From the NCBI GenBank assembly GCA_950106755.1, contig OX467083.1:47010555-47074554 (forward strand): a stretch of 64,000 nt of DNA, given 5' to 3'. The notes beneath the pieces are model-generated. The model made no database searches and was not told where the DNA came from. It saw only the letters and a program-made list of their open reading frames with translations. This DNA is from Climacium dendroides. Its lineage: Eukaryota > Streptophyta > Bryopsida > Hypnales > Climaciaceae. Each line of letters opens with the position of its first letter. Within the stretch, counting starts at the first letter, position 1. The position numbers were made by a program, and so were the translations under genes. Below, in pieces: positions 23,791 through 34,652 of the stretch.

Positions 23791-25980
23791 CTAAATGAGA
23801 ACATTTTGTGAAACCAAGGGATTTCAAAAATTAACTTAGTATGTTATGCCAAATCCATGAATGGAGTTCACTTGACCCATATTCAAAAACCATAAGCTTT
23901 CACCTCAAAGTTTTCAGGGTTGACCAGTCTTAGCAGGGGTAGAATTCTAACATAGCAACAACATTGAAAACTTTGGAGACTAAGACAAATTGCAGGAAAA
24001 ATTGAACAAGTCCACACATGAGTCTCCTGCAAAGGGAGAAAATCATTTAAAAAAAATCATAATCATTAGGAAAATTTCTGGCCTTGAAAGGGCCATTAAC
24101 AGAAAGTTCCCCAAGCTGTGAATCTGCGCAGCTCTGACCAGGTTATTTAATAATTAAAAAATAAAAATAGATAATTTAAAAATATTAAAAAATAAAATAT
24201 TGTAAATAAAATATTGTAAATAAATAATAATAAATAATCACAATCTGACGTGGCATTAGTAGTGCCACATCAAATTTAAAAATGATGTAATTTTGGATTT
24301 ATTTTAAGAATTACATTCCTAAAAATCATTTTTAATCTTTTTGTAAAGTATATAGTCCTATGCCATTTAGGCCCTACCATTTTTTGATTTTTTAAACTAA
24401 AAAAAATTAATTTAATTTCTTTTTTCTTTTTTTTGGCCAAAGTTCCTCGCTATTGGAAAACTAGCGGCCCTCTTCTAGGTTCAAACTTCTTGTAATATTG
24501 CCTCCTTGAAGAAGAAATTCGAAGAAGAAATTTGGCTTACAATGCTCAATAGGAAAACCAACAACAAAAATAACAATGGTCCCATTTCCTAAACAATCTT
24601 TAAGTCTGCCTAGTTATAAAATTACTGCCTTTATAGTTCATTCTTTTCTACCAGCTGTAGTGCCCTACCTTTCAATTTTGGTGATAGGGGGTGCAAAAAG
24701 TATCCTCACATTACAACATGGATTCATAATCAACATTCTACATAAATTGTGCTAAAACTAAGATACAAACATGTACATTATAGCAAATTACACTTTGCAA
24801 GCTTTTCAAGAAAATTTAGATGAATAGACTTCTAACCACCTTAGCAAGCACAACTAAATGCCCTCTCTCTTAAGTTTGTACAATATATTGTCCATTGTAT
24901 AGATGTGGTCTCTTTTGAGGATCAAAGTATGTGCATCTACAATTGACCTTATTTACAACTGAGCATAGTTACTATTCTTAAATTGATATTATTTTTATTG
25001 AATTTTATTGGCAATTGAAAGAGGATTTCAACATACTTTATGATGCATTATTTGGACATCATATGAATAAGTTAGGACTCAAAGTTTTGTCTCTTGGTGT
25101 ACAAAAAACCTACACAAAACCCTCATAAACTTTCATTTTCAGTTTGTGTACATTTTGACTAATCAATATCTCGAAAAATGTGATTCTTTCTGGTCCAAAT
25201 GTAGATGTTACATTTTGAACAGTGTTGATTGTGGGTGTACATACCTTAGTGCCACTGCACCAGGTGTTTTTTTCTGGCGATTTGGCGTAAAATTGCACCA
25301 GAATTTTCCACTTAGCACCACATCCATAGAAAAAAATAGGAAAAAATAGGTATTTATCGCTTATTTTAGTGCATGGTATTACAGCCTAGTGCAAATTCTG
25401 CGCGGAATGGATGTCCAGAATTCGGTGACATCGCCAGTTGTTTCTCACACATCACTTCAATTTTTTTAGGGTTGTAGCCATTTTCGCGCCAAGACGTCTC
25501 CTCCATTGCGCTCGCAGCACCACCTTCTCACTCACCTTCATGTATCTGAGCGCCACCTTCTCCTCACATCGAATGGACTAATCGCCATCATTGTGTCCGT
25601 ATTGAAGTTTCTGTAGCCCACTCCGCTTTGCCATAGTTTTATAGGGAGCCATTACAAACTTGCATTCATAGCCACTCCGCAACATGTACGCATCTTAGTA
25701 ATGAAGTTGTAGCTTAATTCATTTCGACTTTCTTTAGGGTTATGGCTTGCAATCATGGAGGGTTTCACAATCTTGGAGCGTTGTTGTACATTGCAGCAGG
25801 GTGGTGTCATGGGGCTTCATTTAAGTATCTAGTTGCATTGGGTGTCTTCACACTCGACAGTATCCTTTCCTGTAGTTGTTGCTGTCTTGCTTTGTCATTT
25901 TGCAGTGTTGTTGTTGGGGTTTCAGATTTGCATTTTGTTTTGGTCAACTTCGGTTTAGGGTTGGTGGTTTCTAGGTTGGG
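23791..25980. other. Intergenic DNA before the hAT remnant
   Basis: No gene is supported. About 25250-25345 resembles part of 54785-54890 (TTTTTTTCTGGC..TTTGG and AAAATTGCACCA). Base composition becomes more GC-rich after about 25430, which may be the 5' part of the transposon remnant. Confidence 0.4.
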
Positions 25981-26009
25981 GTTCAAATCTTCGGGAGTTC
26001 TTTTCTCCG

Positions 26010-29000
26010 ATGGCGGAAATCTCTATGCCTATGGATATTGGCTTTGCCAACGCGACAAAATCCACAAATGCTATACTTTTGGCAGAGAGGCGGAAGCGCA
26101 AACTTGTTCAATTGCAACAAGAAGCGAAAGCTGTTGAGCGGAAGGCACAAGCATCCAAACGGGTGCTTGAAGTGGAGGCTTGGAAGAGAGCCTGAAACTT
26201 GAAGACAATGTGGAGTTATTTCACCTCCATCTAGAATTCTAAAAACCGTAGTCCATTGCATTGTATAGCAAGTGAAGTCATTGGCATTGGCGTAGGGTCT
26301 TCAAGTTTGCAAGAATTTGAATTTGGTGGCTCTCAATCTCTTGACACGGAGGTCCTGTTATCTTGTCCTGCGATTGTCCCAATATCCGATGATGAAAGAG
26401 TATCCAAGGATTCTGAAGGCGATCCAAATTTGAGTGCAGATGAGATGTAGGACTCTAATGACGCCGCCTTTGTAGACCGGCCATCCCATCGTCGAACCAA
26501 GTGCAGGAGTGGTGCGAAGGTTGTAGGACCATCCACTTCAACAACAATGAAGAAGTTGAAGAAAAACTATGACCTTCATTGAAAATTTCATAGTGAGTGG
26601 TCAGCCATAGAGCAAAGCAATCTTGGCAGAAGATGGAGTCATGCACATGGTGTGACGCAAACCTTGTAGTACTGTACGAGACAAACCGGTTCAGATGGCA
26701 CCCAAATGGGACACCATTTCCAAACATGGGCAGCAAGAAATCCATAAGAAATGCATGTTGTTGTATGCAACTCGTGGTCCACTCACTGTCACGAAGCAGA
26801 TTCAAGGGTGCAGCACGATGGAGTCTCGTAAGAAACGTGTCCAATTCGCTACGTTGTTTCAATTACTTGCAAGTGGAAGACCGTTGACGGAGTTTGAGGC
26901 TAGGTGCAAATTATACAAATTCCTAAGCGTCCCCGAAATGCCTCGGAAATACTAGTCCGATGGTTCTGGATGGATCATAACAGAACATGTTTATGATTTC
27001 GTGAAACAGAAAATCAAATCTGTTGTATCTAGTGTTTTGTTTTTTGCTTTATCTGCAAATGAAACTAGTGCCTACAACAACACTAGCTGGATTGCCATCC
27101 ACGCGTACGTAATGATCAATTGGTGTCGCGTGCCCTTGCTGTTGACAATCTAGAAGATGGATTCCGATGGAGCAATGGCTAACAAATTGACGAATGTCAT
27201 AACGCCTGCCTTGAGTGTGGGGGATGTGGTCACAGATGCTGAGATTTCTTAGAGGCTACTTTGTTTTGGCGCCAATGGGGTCAGCACTTTCTAGGGAATC
27301 AAGAGTGGGGTCACCGTACAAATCAAGGAGAAATATGCTCCTTTTGCTACAGGAGTCCACTGTTGCACACATCGCCTAAATCTCGCTGCTCAGTTGTTGT
27401 CTTCATTACTAGTGATGCACGCAGTTGAAGAAGTGCTACAATTGACAAATAATTACTTTGCCCATTCTTCTAAGAAGACCATGGAATTCAAAGCATTGGC
27501 TCAACAATTGGAGTCAAAGGGCCTAAAATTACTTAAGAATGTAAAAACTCGATGGATGAGTTGCCTTGCTCCAATTCGGAGGCTTCTAGCGGAGTACAAA
27601 GGTGTCCTGGCAATGATGCACACAGACAAAACTGATTGCAAGTGGGGGCAGAAAGCACGAGTGAGTTTTATTTTTTTTTTCCTCCCCATTTTTTTCCCTT
27701 CAAGTTCAGTACTTTCTTCAATATCTATGCACATATTTCTTCATGTTCTTACTGGATTTCAGTAAGAAAAGGAAGTGGTTGAATTAGAAGAGGTTAACCA
27801 ACAACTTTTGAGTAATTGTTGGATCGATGCACTATTTGGGTCGATGTATTGCCTGGATCGACGCACTGATGCACTGCCTTGATGTTTGTCACCTTGATGG
27901 AGGCAGCCTAGTCTTTCACAGAAATATAATACAATTAGGGGCATTTAATCACTTAACTTTGATAGTTTACACATTGTAAAAAGTCCTTAGTTTTATTCTT
28001 ACTTTCATTTGCAGTTATTATTGAATTGTCTTGTTGTTTTTCAATATTGAACAGTGACCTAATGGTGGACTTGTGCAGGCTAATTTGGCCCTCCTTCTGG
28101 ATCCCTATGTCCTGTTGGACATGCTGGCGCTCCTGCCACTGTTGGAGGCGGTGGACACACTTATACAATGGGCAAAGAAAAGAGACACTTATGTATGTGA
28201 CTTTGTGGAGGCATTGGGCACTTGCCACACCAACCTTTTCACGTTCTACTTGAACGCAGACACTACGTTTCGCAAGGATGAATTCCATGCATACAATCAG
28301 GTTTTGCATTGCTCACATGAGCAAATTTTGATGAAGTGGGATGCTAATTTAAATTTGCCATGTGAGATGCTGGCATTTGTGGTAGGTGGAGAGACTCTAT
28401 ATGCAATGCATGATGGTGCCATGGTAAATCGGGAAGGATATGTTGCTATTATCGTTGCTATGCAGAACGACTGCAAAAGTTTGTTTGAACTCTTCTTATT
28501 TCTAATTTCGTTTTTGCCTCTGTTAGTCCTTGAACATTAATTTTCTTTCACATTGGAATTTCTATTTCATTTCTAACTATTGCCTTCTTTATGTGCAGAG
28601 GCTACAGGAAAACTAATGGATAAAATGGCAAGTAGGTTCCCCGATCACAATTTGATGGACGCGCTAGGGTACCTGTAGTATTGGCTATAAAGGGACTGCA
28701 CCACTAGCTTTCGGAAGCATCTAGACATCATCAAAAGTTTCTATGGTGAGTCCAAGTAGGTTGGTGAAGGTGAGCACAAGAGGTTTGTCCTTGCCGTGTT
28801 GGACAATTTCTTTTTGGAGTCGGAACAACCTTTTTTCAAGATTGCAATGATTGCGAATGCACATACTACCATGGAGTTGCCTCCACTCAATGCCCCTGCC
28901 CATCAGTTGGCGAATCCACTTATGAAATTGTGGAGGACACTAGATGCGAATTCGTCATTTGGCAAGAACTTCGGTGAATACATAAAACTAGCCCAAATCA

Positions 29001-29218
29001 CCATGGTCCATGTTCTGGGAAGTGTGGAAGATGAACGGACGTTCTCTGTTTTGTCCTTCGTGAAAGACAGGTTACGAAATAGGTTAGATCAACACCTTAG
29101 CATGGTGGTGGGCATGCATTGTCAGAATGTGTTCACATTGAAAAATTTTCCATACGATGATTGCTACAAGCAGTGGGTGCTGACCACGGAGCGGCAGCGG
29201 TATGCGGTGACTGCATGA
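26010..29218 (+). pseudogene. Decayed hAT-type transposase gene
   Basis: Coding pieces in one order form a broken hAT transposase. A basic N-terminal piece (26010-26195) comes first, then a possible BED-like zinc-finger region near 26630-26780, interrupted by a frameshift. A central catalytic-type region follows (26695-27660, including CTHRLNLAAQL and VKTRWMS). After an apparent GTGAGT...TGCAG intron come a helical segment (28079-28480) and the hAT C-terminal dimerisation region (28796-29218; SVEDERTFSVLSFVKDRLRN). In-frame stops near 26953, 27151, 27247, 27292 and 28677 and at least one frame change show it is not functional as read. Terminal inverted repeats and target duplication were not identified. 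It could instead be a relic of a hAT-derived host gene, but the stops argue against current use. Confidence 0.78.
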
Positions 29219-29221
29219 CAC

Positions 29222-29345
29222 CCTTTTCTTTGTAGACGAAGGACATGGTGCTCAGTAGGTAGGTGATAATTTTCTAATGCCAACCTTTTCTTTGTAGACG
29301 AAGGACATGGTGCTCAGTAGGTAGATGATAATTTTCTAATGCCAA
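29222..29345 (+). repeat. 62-bp tandem duplication after the transposase remnant
   Basis: Two almost identical 62-base units begin CCTTTTCTTTGTAGACGAAG at 29222 and 29284. They immediately follow the transposase stop codon. Confidence 0.9.
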
Positions 29346-29516
29346 ATGCGTTTTGGCTACAAGTTGAAGAATAGTTTATTTGAGTTTGTTTGTCAAGCAC
29401 CAATATATTCTGACCATCAGTTCCATAGATCTTAGGATTGGCAGTGGTAGTGGTCTTGTTTGCACTTATACTCCAAACATGAACTTAGGAGCTAGACCTA
29501 CTTGTTCTATCAATTA

Positions 29517-29730
29517 TCTCATATTTACAATTTCCTTTTCCATTCTTGGTTTTGGTTGTTGGACTTCCAGTTGTCTACTACTTCCTTTTGATCTTTATAA
29601 CAGAGACTCCTTCCCCCTAGAAATTGTCTCATATTTACAATTTCCTTTTCCATTCTTGGTTTTGGTTGTTGGACTTCCGGTTGTCTACTACTTCCTTTTG
29701 GTCTTTATAACAAAGACTCCTCCCCCCTGG
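29517..29730 (+). repeat. 110-bp tandem duplication
   Basis: Units starting near 29519 and 29629 share CTCATATTTACAATTTCCTT, TTGGTTTTGGTTGTTGGACT and TTGTCTACTACTTCCTTTTG with few differences. Confidence 0.9.
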
Positions 29731-29859
29731 ATTAGCTGCTTGGGTATTTTTCTTGTTTGTTACATCTTTGCAAATGGCATTGTTGCTTTGCTGGCAGTGG
29801 TTAGCAGCATAATATTTGATAGTGCATCTCTCGTCCAAGTATTCTTCAAGCTAAGGTAA

Positions 29860-31352
29860 AAAACTTTATGTTTGGCATCTATTTGTTCATCTTCAAGCAT
29901 TGTTGGTTTGTTGTTTCCTATTTGTTGATTTGTTTCTTGTTCATTTTTTAGGATTTTAGAGTTTAGGATTCCTGTATCCCTTCCATGCACCTACTAACTT
30001 AGGCATCGGAGTAGTATTATGTTGCAGGTGATGATGATGACATTGATTAAGTTAAAAAAAAATGAATTTTTTTGCTACTTTATCATTCCTAGTTAGTCAT
30101 TGTTTGGATTGGGATTGTACTAATGTGGGTTGCTTAGATTGTGGTAATGTTGTCAATTTCTTATCTTTCTTGTGGTAGTGTTTTACTAAATCAAGCATCG
30201 GAGTACTTGTGTTTGTTTTGCAGGTCCTATTGTGCTAGTTGCAGAGCTAGGAGAATGAGGAGTATGCTCTTCAAATTGTGTTTTTGACTCTACAATTTAA
30301 TTTTTGACAAATGTGTTTCATCTTCTTTTGAATAAAGTTGCCATTTCTGCAATGGATGTTTGCTTTGTATTGCTCAAATCTCTACAAAATTTGTAGGAAT
30401 ATAAAAAATATAACCGAAAGCAATTCCTAGGTGCACATTTAGTAGCCCAATTTGCACTTAAGCTAAATTCTTGGTTGCCACTTCCTTCGACACCCAACAT
30501 TCACAAGAAGTCAGTGTCGTCAAAATTAAATGTCAAAATTTTACTATGAAGCCAAAGACTCAAAGAAAAAAATGGCCAATTCAGTATGAAAAAAGCCATA
30601 CCGCCTATCCATTTTTGGTCACTGGCAAGAAAGAAGCACCCAGCACAAAATGAAAAAAAAAACACTGCACTGCACTGTCACTGCACTGCAGATTGATCAT
30701 CATAGGAATAAATTTTTTTAAATTGGGTACTCAGTACCTTCACATTCTTTTTGTCTGCGTGAGCTCTTCAGCCCCCATTCTATAATAAAATTCCACAATG
30801 CAACCAACTGCCTCTGCTTCAGTTGCTTTCGTTCTGTATTCTACCCTTGCAGCAGAATCATTCACAGCAACTGAGCGGTTTCCCCACTCCAGGCACGACA
30901 ATCAACTGCAAACAGTCAATTGCAAGCCTTGTTATGTAAGCACACTTACACAATGGAACTGACATGAAACTCACAAGGAAAGATTTGCTCATTTGTAACT
31001 CCCATGAGAAATCGAAGTTCACAAAAGAACTTAAGTAAAGAAATATATACTTCCACACTGCAGATCGTGAGGAGTTGACATTGCAGCATAAACGTGTCGT
31101 AGTATATTCCATCACCTACTCTAAATTCCACGATGCGATATGTTTGAATCTCATCCCTCAGCTGGTCGTTTACCTTGAGCTTGATTTCTAGGGTTGCAAT
31201 GCAGTGAGTTATGTGCGAGATGATATTTGGGAATGCGCACACTAGTGACAGATTTGACAGAGTTCTGATGTGATTTCTTACTTTATTTGGTGGCCGAAAG
31301 TGGAGGAGCTAGTTAAGGTGCGGAGGCAGAATCAGGGCATACGGAAGAACGG
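29860..31352. other. Spacer upstream of the cyclo-ligase gene
   Basis: No gene is supported on either strand. The last few hundred bases should contain the cyclo-ligase promoter and 5' UTR, but no TATA box or start site could be assigned. Confidence 0.4.
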
Positions 31353-34300
31353 ATGCAGCTGGTTGTAGCTCAACTGGGACGGAAGTTGGTGACCACCATG
31401 GCCACGCTCAAGAACTCTGCAGGGACGACGGTGGATTCCGTGCGGCAGCAAAAGAAAGCGCTGCGCACCATTGTGCGTCGGGAGCTTCGCAATTTCTCGC
31501 CCGAGACCAAGCGGGAAGAAGGTGAGCAATCAATCGTTCTAGGATTTTGTTTTCCTACTTGCGTGGTATCGGTCTTTCGAAAACGTTGGGTAATTCGGAT
31601 CTGCGCGTGAAGTAGCAGCAATCGATCCTAGATCTTTTTATGTACCTCAATTGTGGTCGCTGGGTTGACATTGCGTAGAGTGATTCGCTTGTCATGTGGG
31701 ATTGTTAGGGTTTATTTAGCAGCAGTGTATGAGATTTACGGAAACCCTAATTGGGGGATTTGGTGTGAATACGAGCTGATTGAGTTTGAAAATGGCAATC
31801 CAAAATCATGTGCTATATGCGAAATGGCACCAGAACTGTAAGAGAATTTGCGCTTCTAGTTTTTTTCGCACTGGTGTGGTATCAATAGTTGGGACTTGGG
31901 AAACGAGGGGTACTTAGGGAAGTAGCAGCGATCGACTCTAGGCGCAGTAGTCGTTTCTCGTTTGCTTGCTTGTGGTGGCTAGGTTGCCATTGCGTGGAGT
32001 GATTTGTAGTTCTTGTAGTATGGGTAGTATGGGTTTGTAGGATATCCTCGGAAACTCCAATTTGGAGGTTTGTTGTGAATACGCACTGATTGAGTTGGGG
32101 AAGTGGGCAGATGAAGCAATCCAAAAGCATGTGTTATCAGCGGAATGGTTTCAGAACAGCAAGAGGATTTGCGCCTACGTGAGCTGTGCTAGTCTTCGCG
32201 AAGTGGAAACGTCGCACATCATGGCCGATCTTTTGGAAAAGCAACGGCGCTTTGCAGGTGTGTGACGCCATAGCCACCCTTCGACATGTAAGTTTGAAAA
32301 AAGTATGCAAATTGCTGAACTTTAGAGACAGTCTTAATTGATAGGAAAGTATGTCACAAAGTGTGTGTTGGTGTGATAGATATGAAAGTTTATGTGCCAC
32401 GAATTGAGGACAAAGAAAGCCACATGCGGATGCTGCACATCACCAACACTGATGATGATCTGATCGCCAACTACATGAACATTTTGGAACCTAAACCTTT
32501 GGATTCCTTGGGAAACCCTCGGGAGGAAGGTAACTTCAGCTGTCACTGCGCATTGTAGTGCTATGTCCTTCTGCATTAGAGTTTGGAAAAATTCTCCTAC
32601 AAGTCTCTTCTGCTTGAGATTTGCTGCTGCATATGTGTTTTATTTTCGTGAACTAAAACTTAGAGCTAGATTATTACAACACACTGGTGAAAGTTGGAAC
32701 TGCACGATTTGGGGATTTCATGGTCACAAGGAAATTTGAATCAACTCTTTTAATGGTGAAAGAATGTACATTCCTAATGCTCTTGCAGATGATTGCTGTG
32801 ATTGCATTGTTTGTGTACGGTAGAGAATACTATTTGTGCCACTTTAAGCATTTTATGTGATCATCACGAGATCAGTATAGAGTTGTGGAGAGATTACTTC
32901 GGATTCAAGAGCCAAATTTGTTGAGAGATCACATTATTATCAGTATTTATGAATTTCTTATGCAATTTCAAAGTGGGAGGTTGTCTACCACTGCAAGTGA
33001 CAGGAGACAACCCCATTTCTATTCAAAGATCAGTGACCATAGACATTTAACCAAGTTTTGCTTGCGCCAATAAGTCCAACCAAGCGTATGAATAGATGAG
33101 TTGTTTTTATGAGATTTGAGGAGGAGACGAGATCTGGTACCTAACGGTTTCAGTATCCTCAACCTTATTGCTAACACAAGTTTGGATGTTGGCATGCAAC
33201 AGTGATGCAGACAACCGAGCCCCTGGACCTGTTCTTACTGCCAGGCACTTTCCTTTCTTTCATTGTCCTACTTTAGTATTTATACTTGTCCATTCAATTG
33301 AAGGGGTTACCTTCTTATGACTAGAATTTCACGATACTGGATGGATCCGTTGGGTTGTTTGAATGCGATTCACAAGGTCTGGGATTTTAACTCGGGTACT
33401 TTGCTCTCATGATGGCGATCCGTTGGTCCTGGATTGGACAGGATTGGCGTTCGATCGAAAGGGAGGTCGTCTTGGACGTGGTGGAGGGTAAGTTTCACAT
33501 CCCAAAGTGAGTCTCTATGTGGGTCCTTTAATCAGAGGACTGTGTTGAAATGTTTGATGGCCATGTAAACGTTGAGCTTTTATTGATATGGCCTTTTATG
33601 GAAACAGTTAACTTACAAACATATATGTCTACTTATAACAGTCTTTTCATGACGACATTTGCCTGCAATCATGTGAATATACTTAGAAGTTATCATAATA
33701 GGTTCAACGTGTTAACAGGAATATAAGTCGTCTTTGGCATGAAAAAATGGAAATGATGTGTTAAACCAAGTATTTGGGTATATTTTCCAGACACAATCGG
33801 GACTAATTTGTGTGTGAGCTGTTATATGCTCAAGGGGATATAATCGAATTCCCGTTCTGATTCTGAATCTCTTTAAATTGTTACCAATATGCAGATACTA
33901 TGACCTCTTTCTTCAGAATTACCTGCTTCTTGCGAAGAACAAAGGATGGAAAGCCCCCTTGCTTGGTGAGTTGAGTCGTTGAGTCATCTAGGATGTTGTT
34001 AAGTTGGCTAGATGCTACGGATAACGTCGCTTTAGAATTCTATGCTATATATCCGTGAGTGATGGAGCTCAGTTAACATCGTCTTGGTTTATTTGTTATT
34101 CAACATGTTTGGATATTCAATTTCCTTAACTTTATCATTTCAGGTTTTATCTGATAGGTCCTTATGTATGTTAAAAAGAAGGGTTTGTTATATCATATAT
34201 TCTTAGGGTGTAGTTATTTTATGTGTTCCTTTGTGAAGAGTTACCTGTGTTTTCAATAGAGTGTTTCAGGAATTTTTGGATAATTTTCCTCATGATAAAT

Positions 34301-34652
34301 GGGGAGGTTTCCCCGTGGTGGCAAGGATCATACAGAGACCTCCCCATGATACAGTGGGAGACCTTCATATGATACACTGACTATAATGAAACCCCCGATG
34401 AATCTCAAGGAAGATTCGCTGTGCGAAGCTATCTGAGTTTGTGAAACGGTCTAAGATTACCGGAAACCCTGTTAGTGATTCTCAGTCAGAGTTCTCACAA
34501 TCGATGTTGATATTGCAGTTGCATTGTCATATAGTCCTCAGATTCGGGACGACGCTGTGCCAATAGATGCGACGGATGTGAACATAGATGCTTTAGTTAG
34601 TAGAAATGGAATACTTACATTTAGTTCTCAAGCTCAAGAGCACATAAACTGA
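31353..34652 (+). CDS. 5FCL: 5-formyltetrahydrofolate cyclo-ligase (5,10-methenyl-THF synthetase)
   Basis: Seven exons, 31353-31521, 32111-32257, 32380-32529, 33203-33244, 33442-33487, 33895-33965 and 34519-34652, give 252 residues with all phases closing. The enzyme converts 5-formyl-THF to 5,10-methenyl-THF using ATP, in one-carbon folate metabolism, and is usually mitochondrial in plants. Matching blocks are SAEWFQNSKRICAYVSC, VYVPRIEDKESHMRML, LIANYMNILEPKPLD, EPLDLFLLPGLAFDRKG, the ATP/folate-site motif GRLGRGGGYYD (ending at residue 188), NYLLLAKNKGWKAPLL and VALSYSPQI. The first 45 residues are basic and poor in acidic residues, fitting a mitochondrial presequence. A second Met at 31398 is an alternative start. 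The intron after 33244 begins with GC rather than GT. Intron 1 holds a decayed copy of exon 2. The protein is slightly shorter than the Arabidopsis enzyme. Confidence 0.93.
31558..32185 (+). repeat. Tandem duplication carrying a decayed copy of exon 2 (cyclo-ligase)
   Basis: Two units with a period near 315-321 bases start about 31558 and 31872. They share GTGGTATC, GTAGCAGC.ATCGA, TTGC(C/A)..GCGT.GAGTGATT, GTGAATACG..CTGATTGAGTT and GCAATCCAAAA. The downstream unit ends in the real exon 2. The upstream unit ends in a look-alike (31795-31856) with a TAA stop and no usable acceptor. Confidence 0.8.
32880..33110 (+). repeat. Dispersed intronic repeat (cyclo-ligase intron 3)
   Basis: A copy of the family at 1320-1565 and 4655-4840. 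Shared blocks are CAAGAGCCAAATTTGT, TATTTATGAATTTCTTATGC, AGTGGGAGGTTGT and TTCAAAGATCAGTGACCA. It lies fully within an intron. Confidence 0.6.

Noticed and set aside
25742..26137. 131-codon hydrophobic ORF upstream of the hAT remnant
   Set aside because: It has no recognisable family and overlaps the start of the transposon coding region in another frame.
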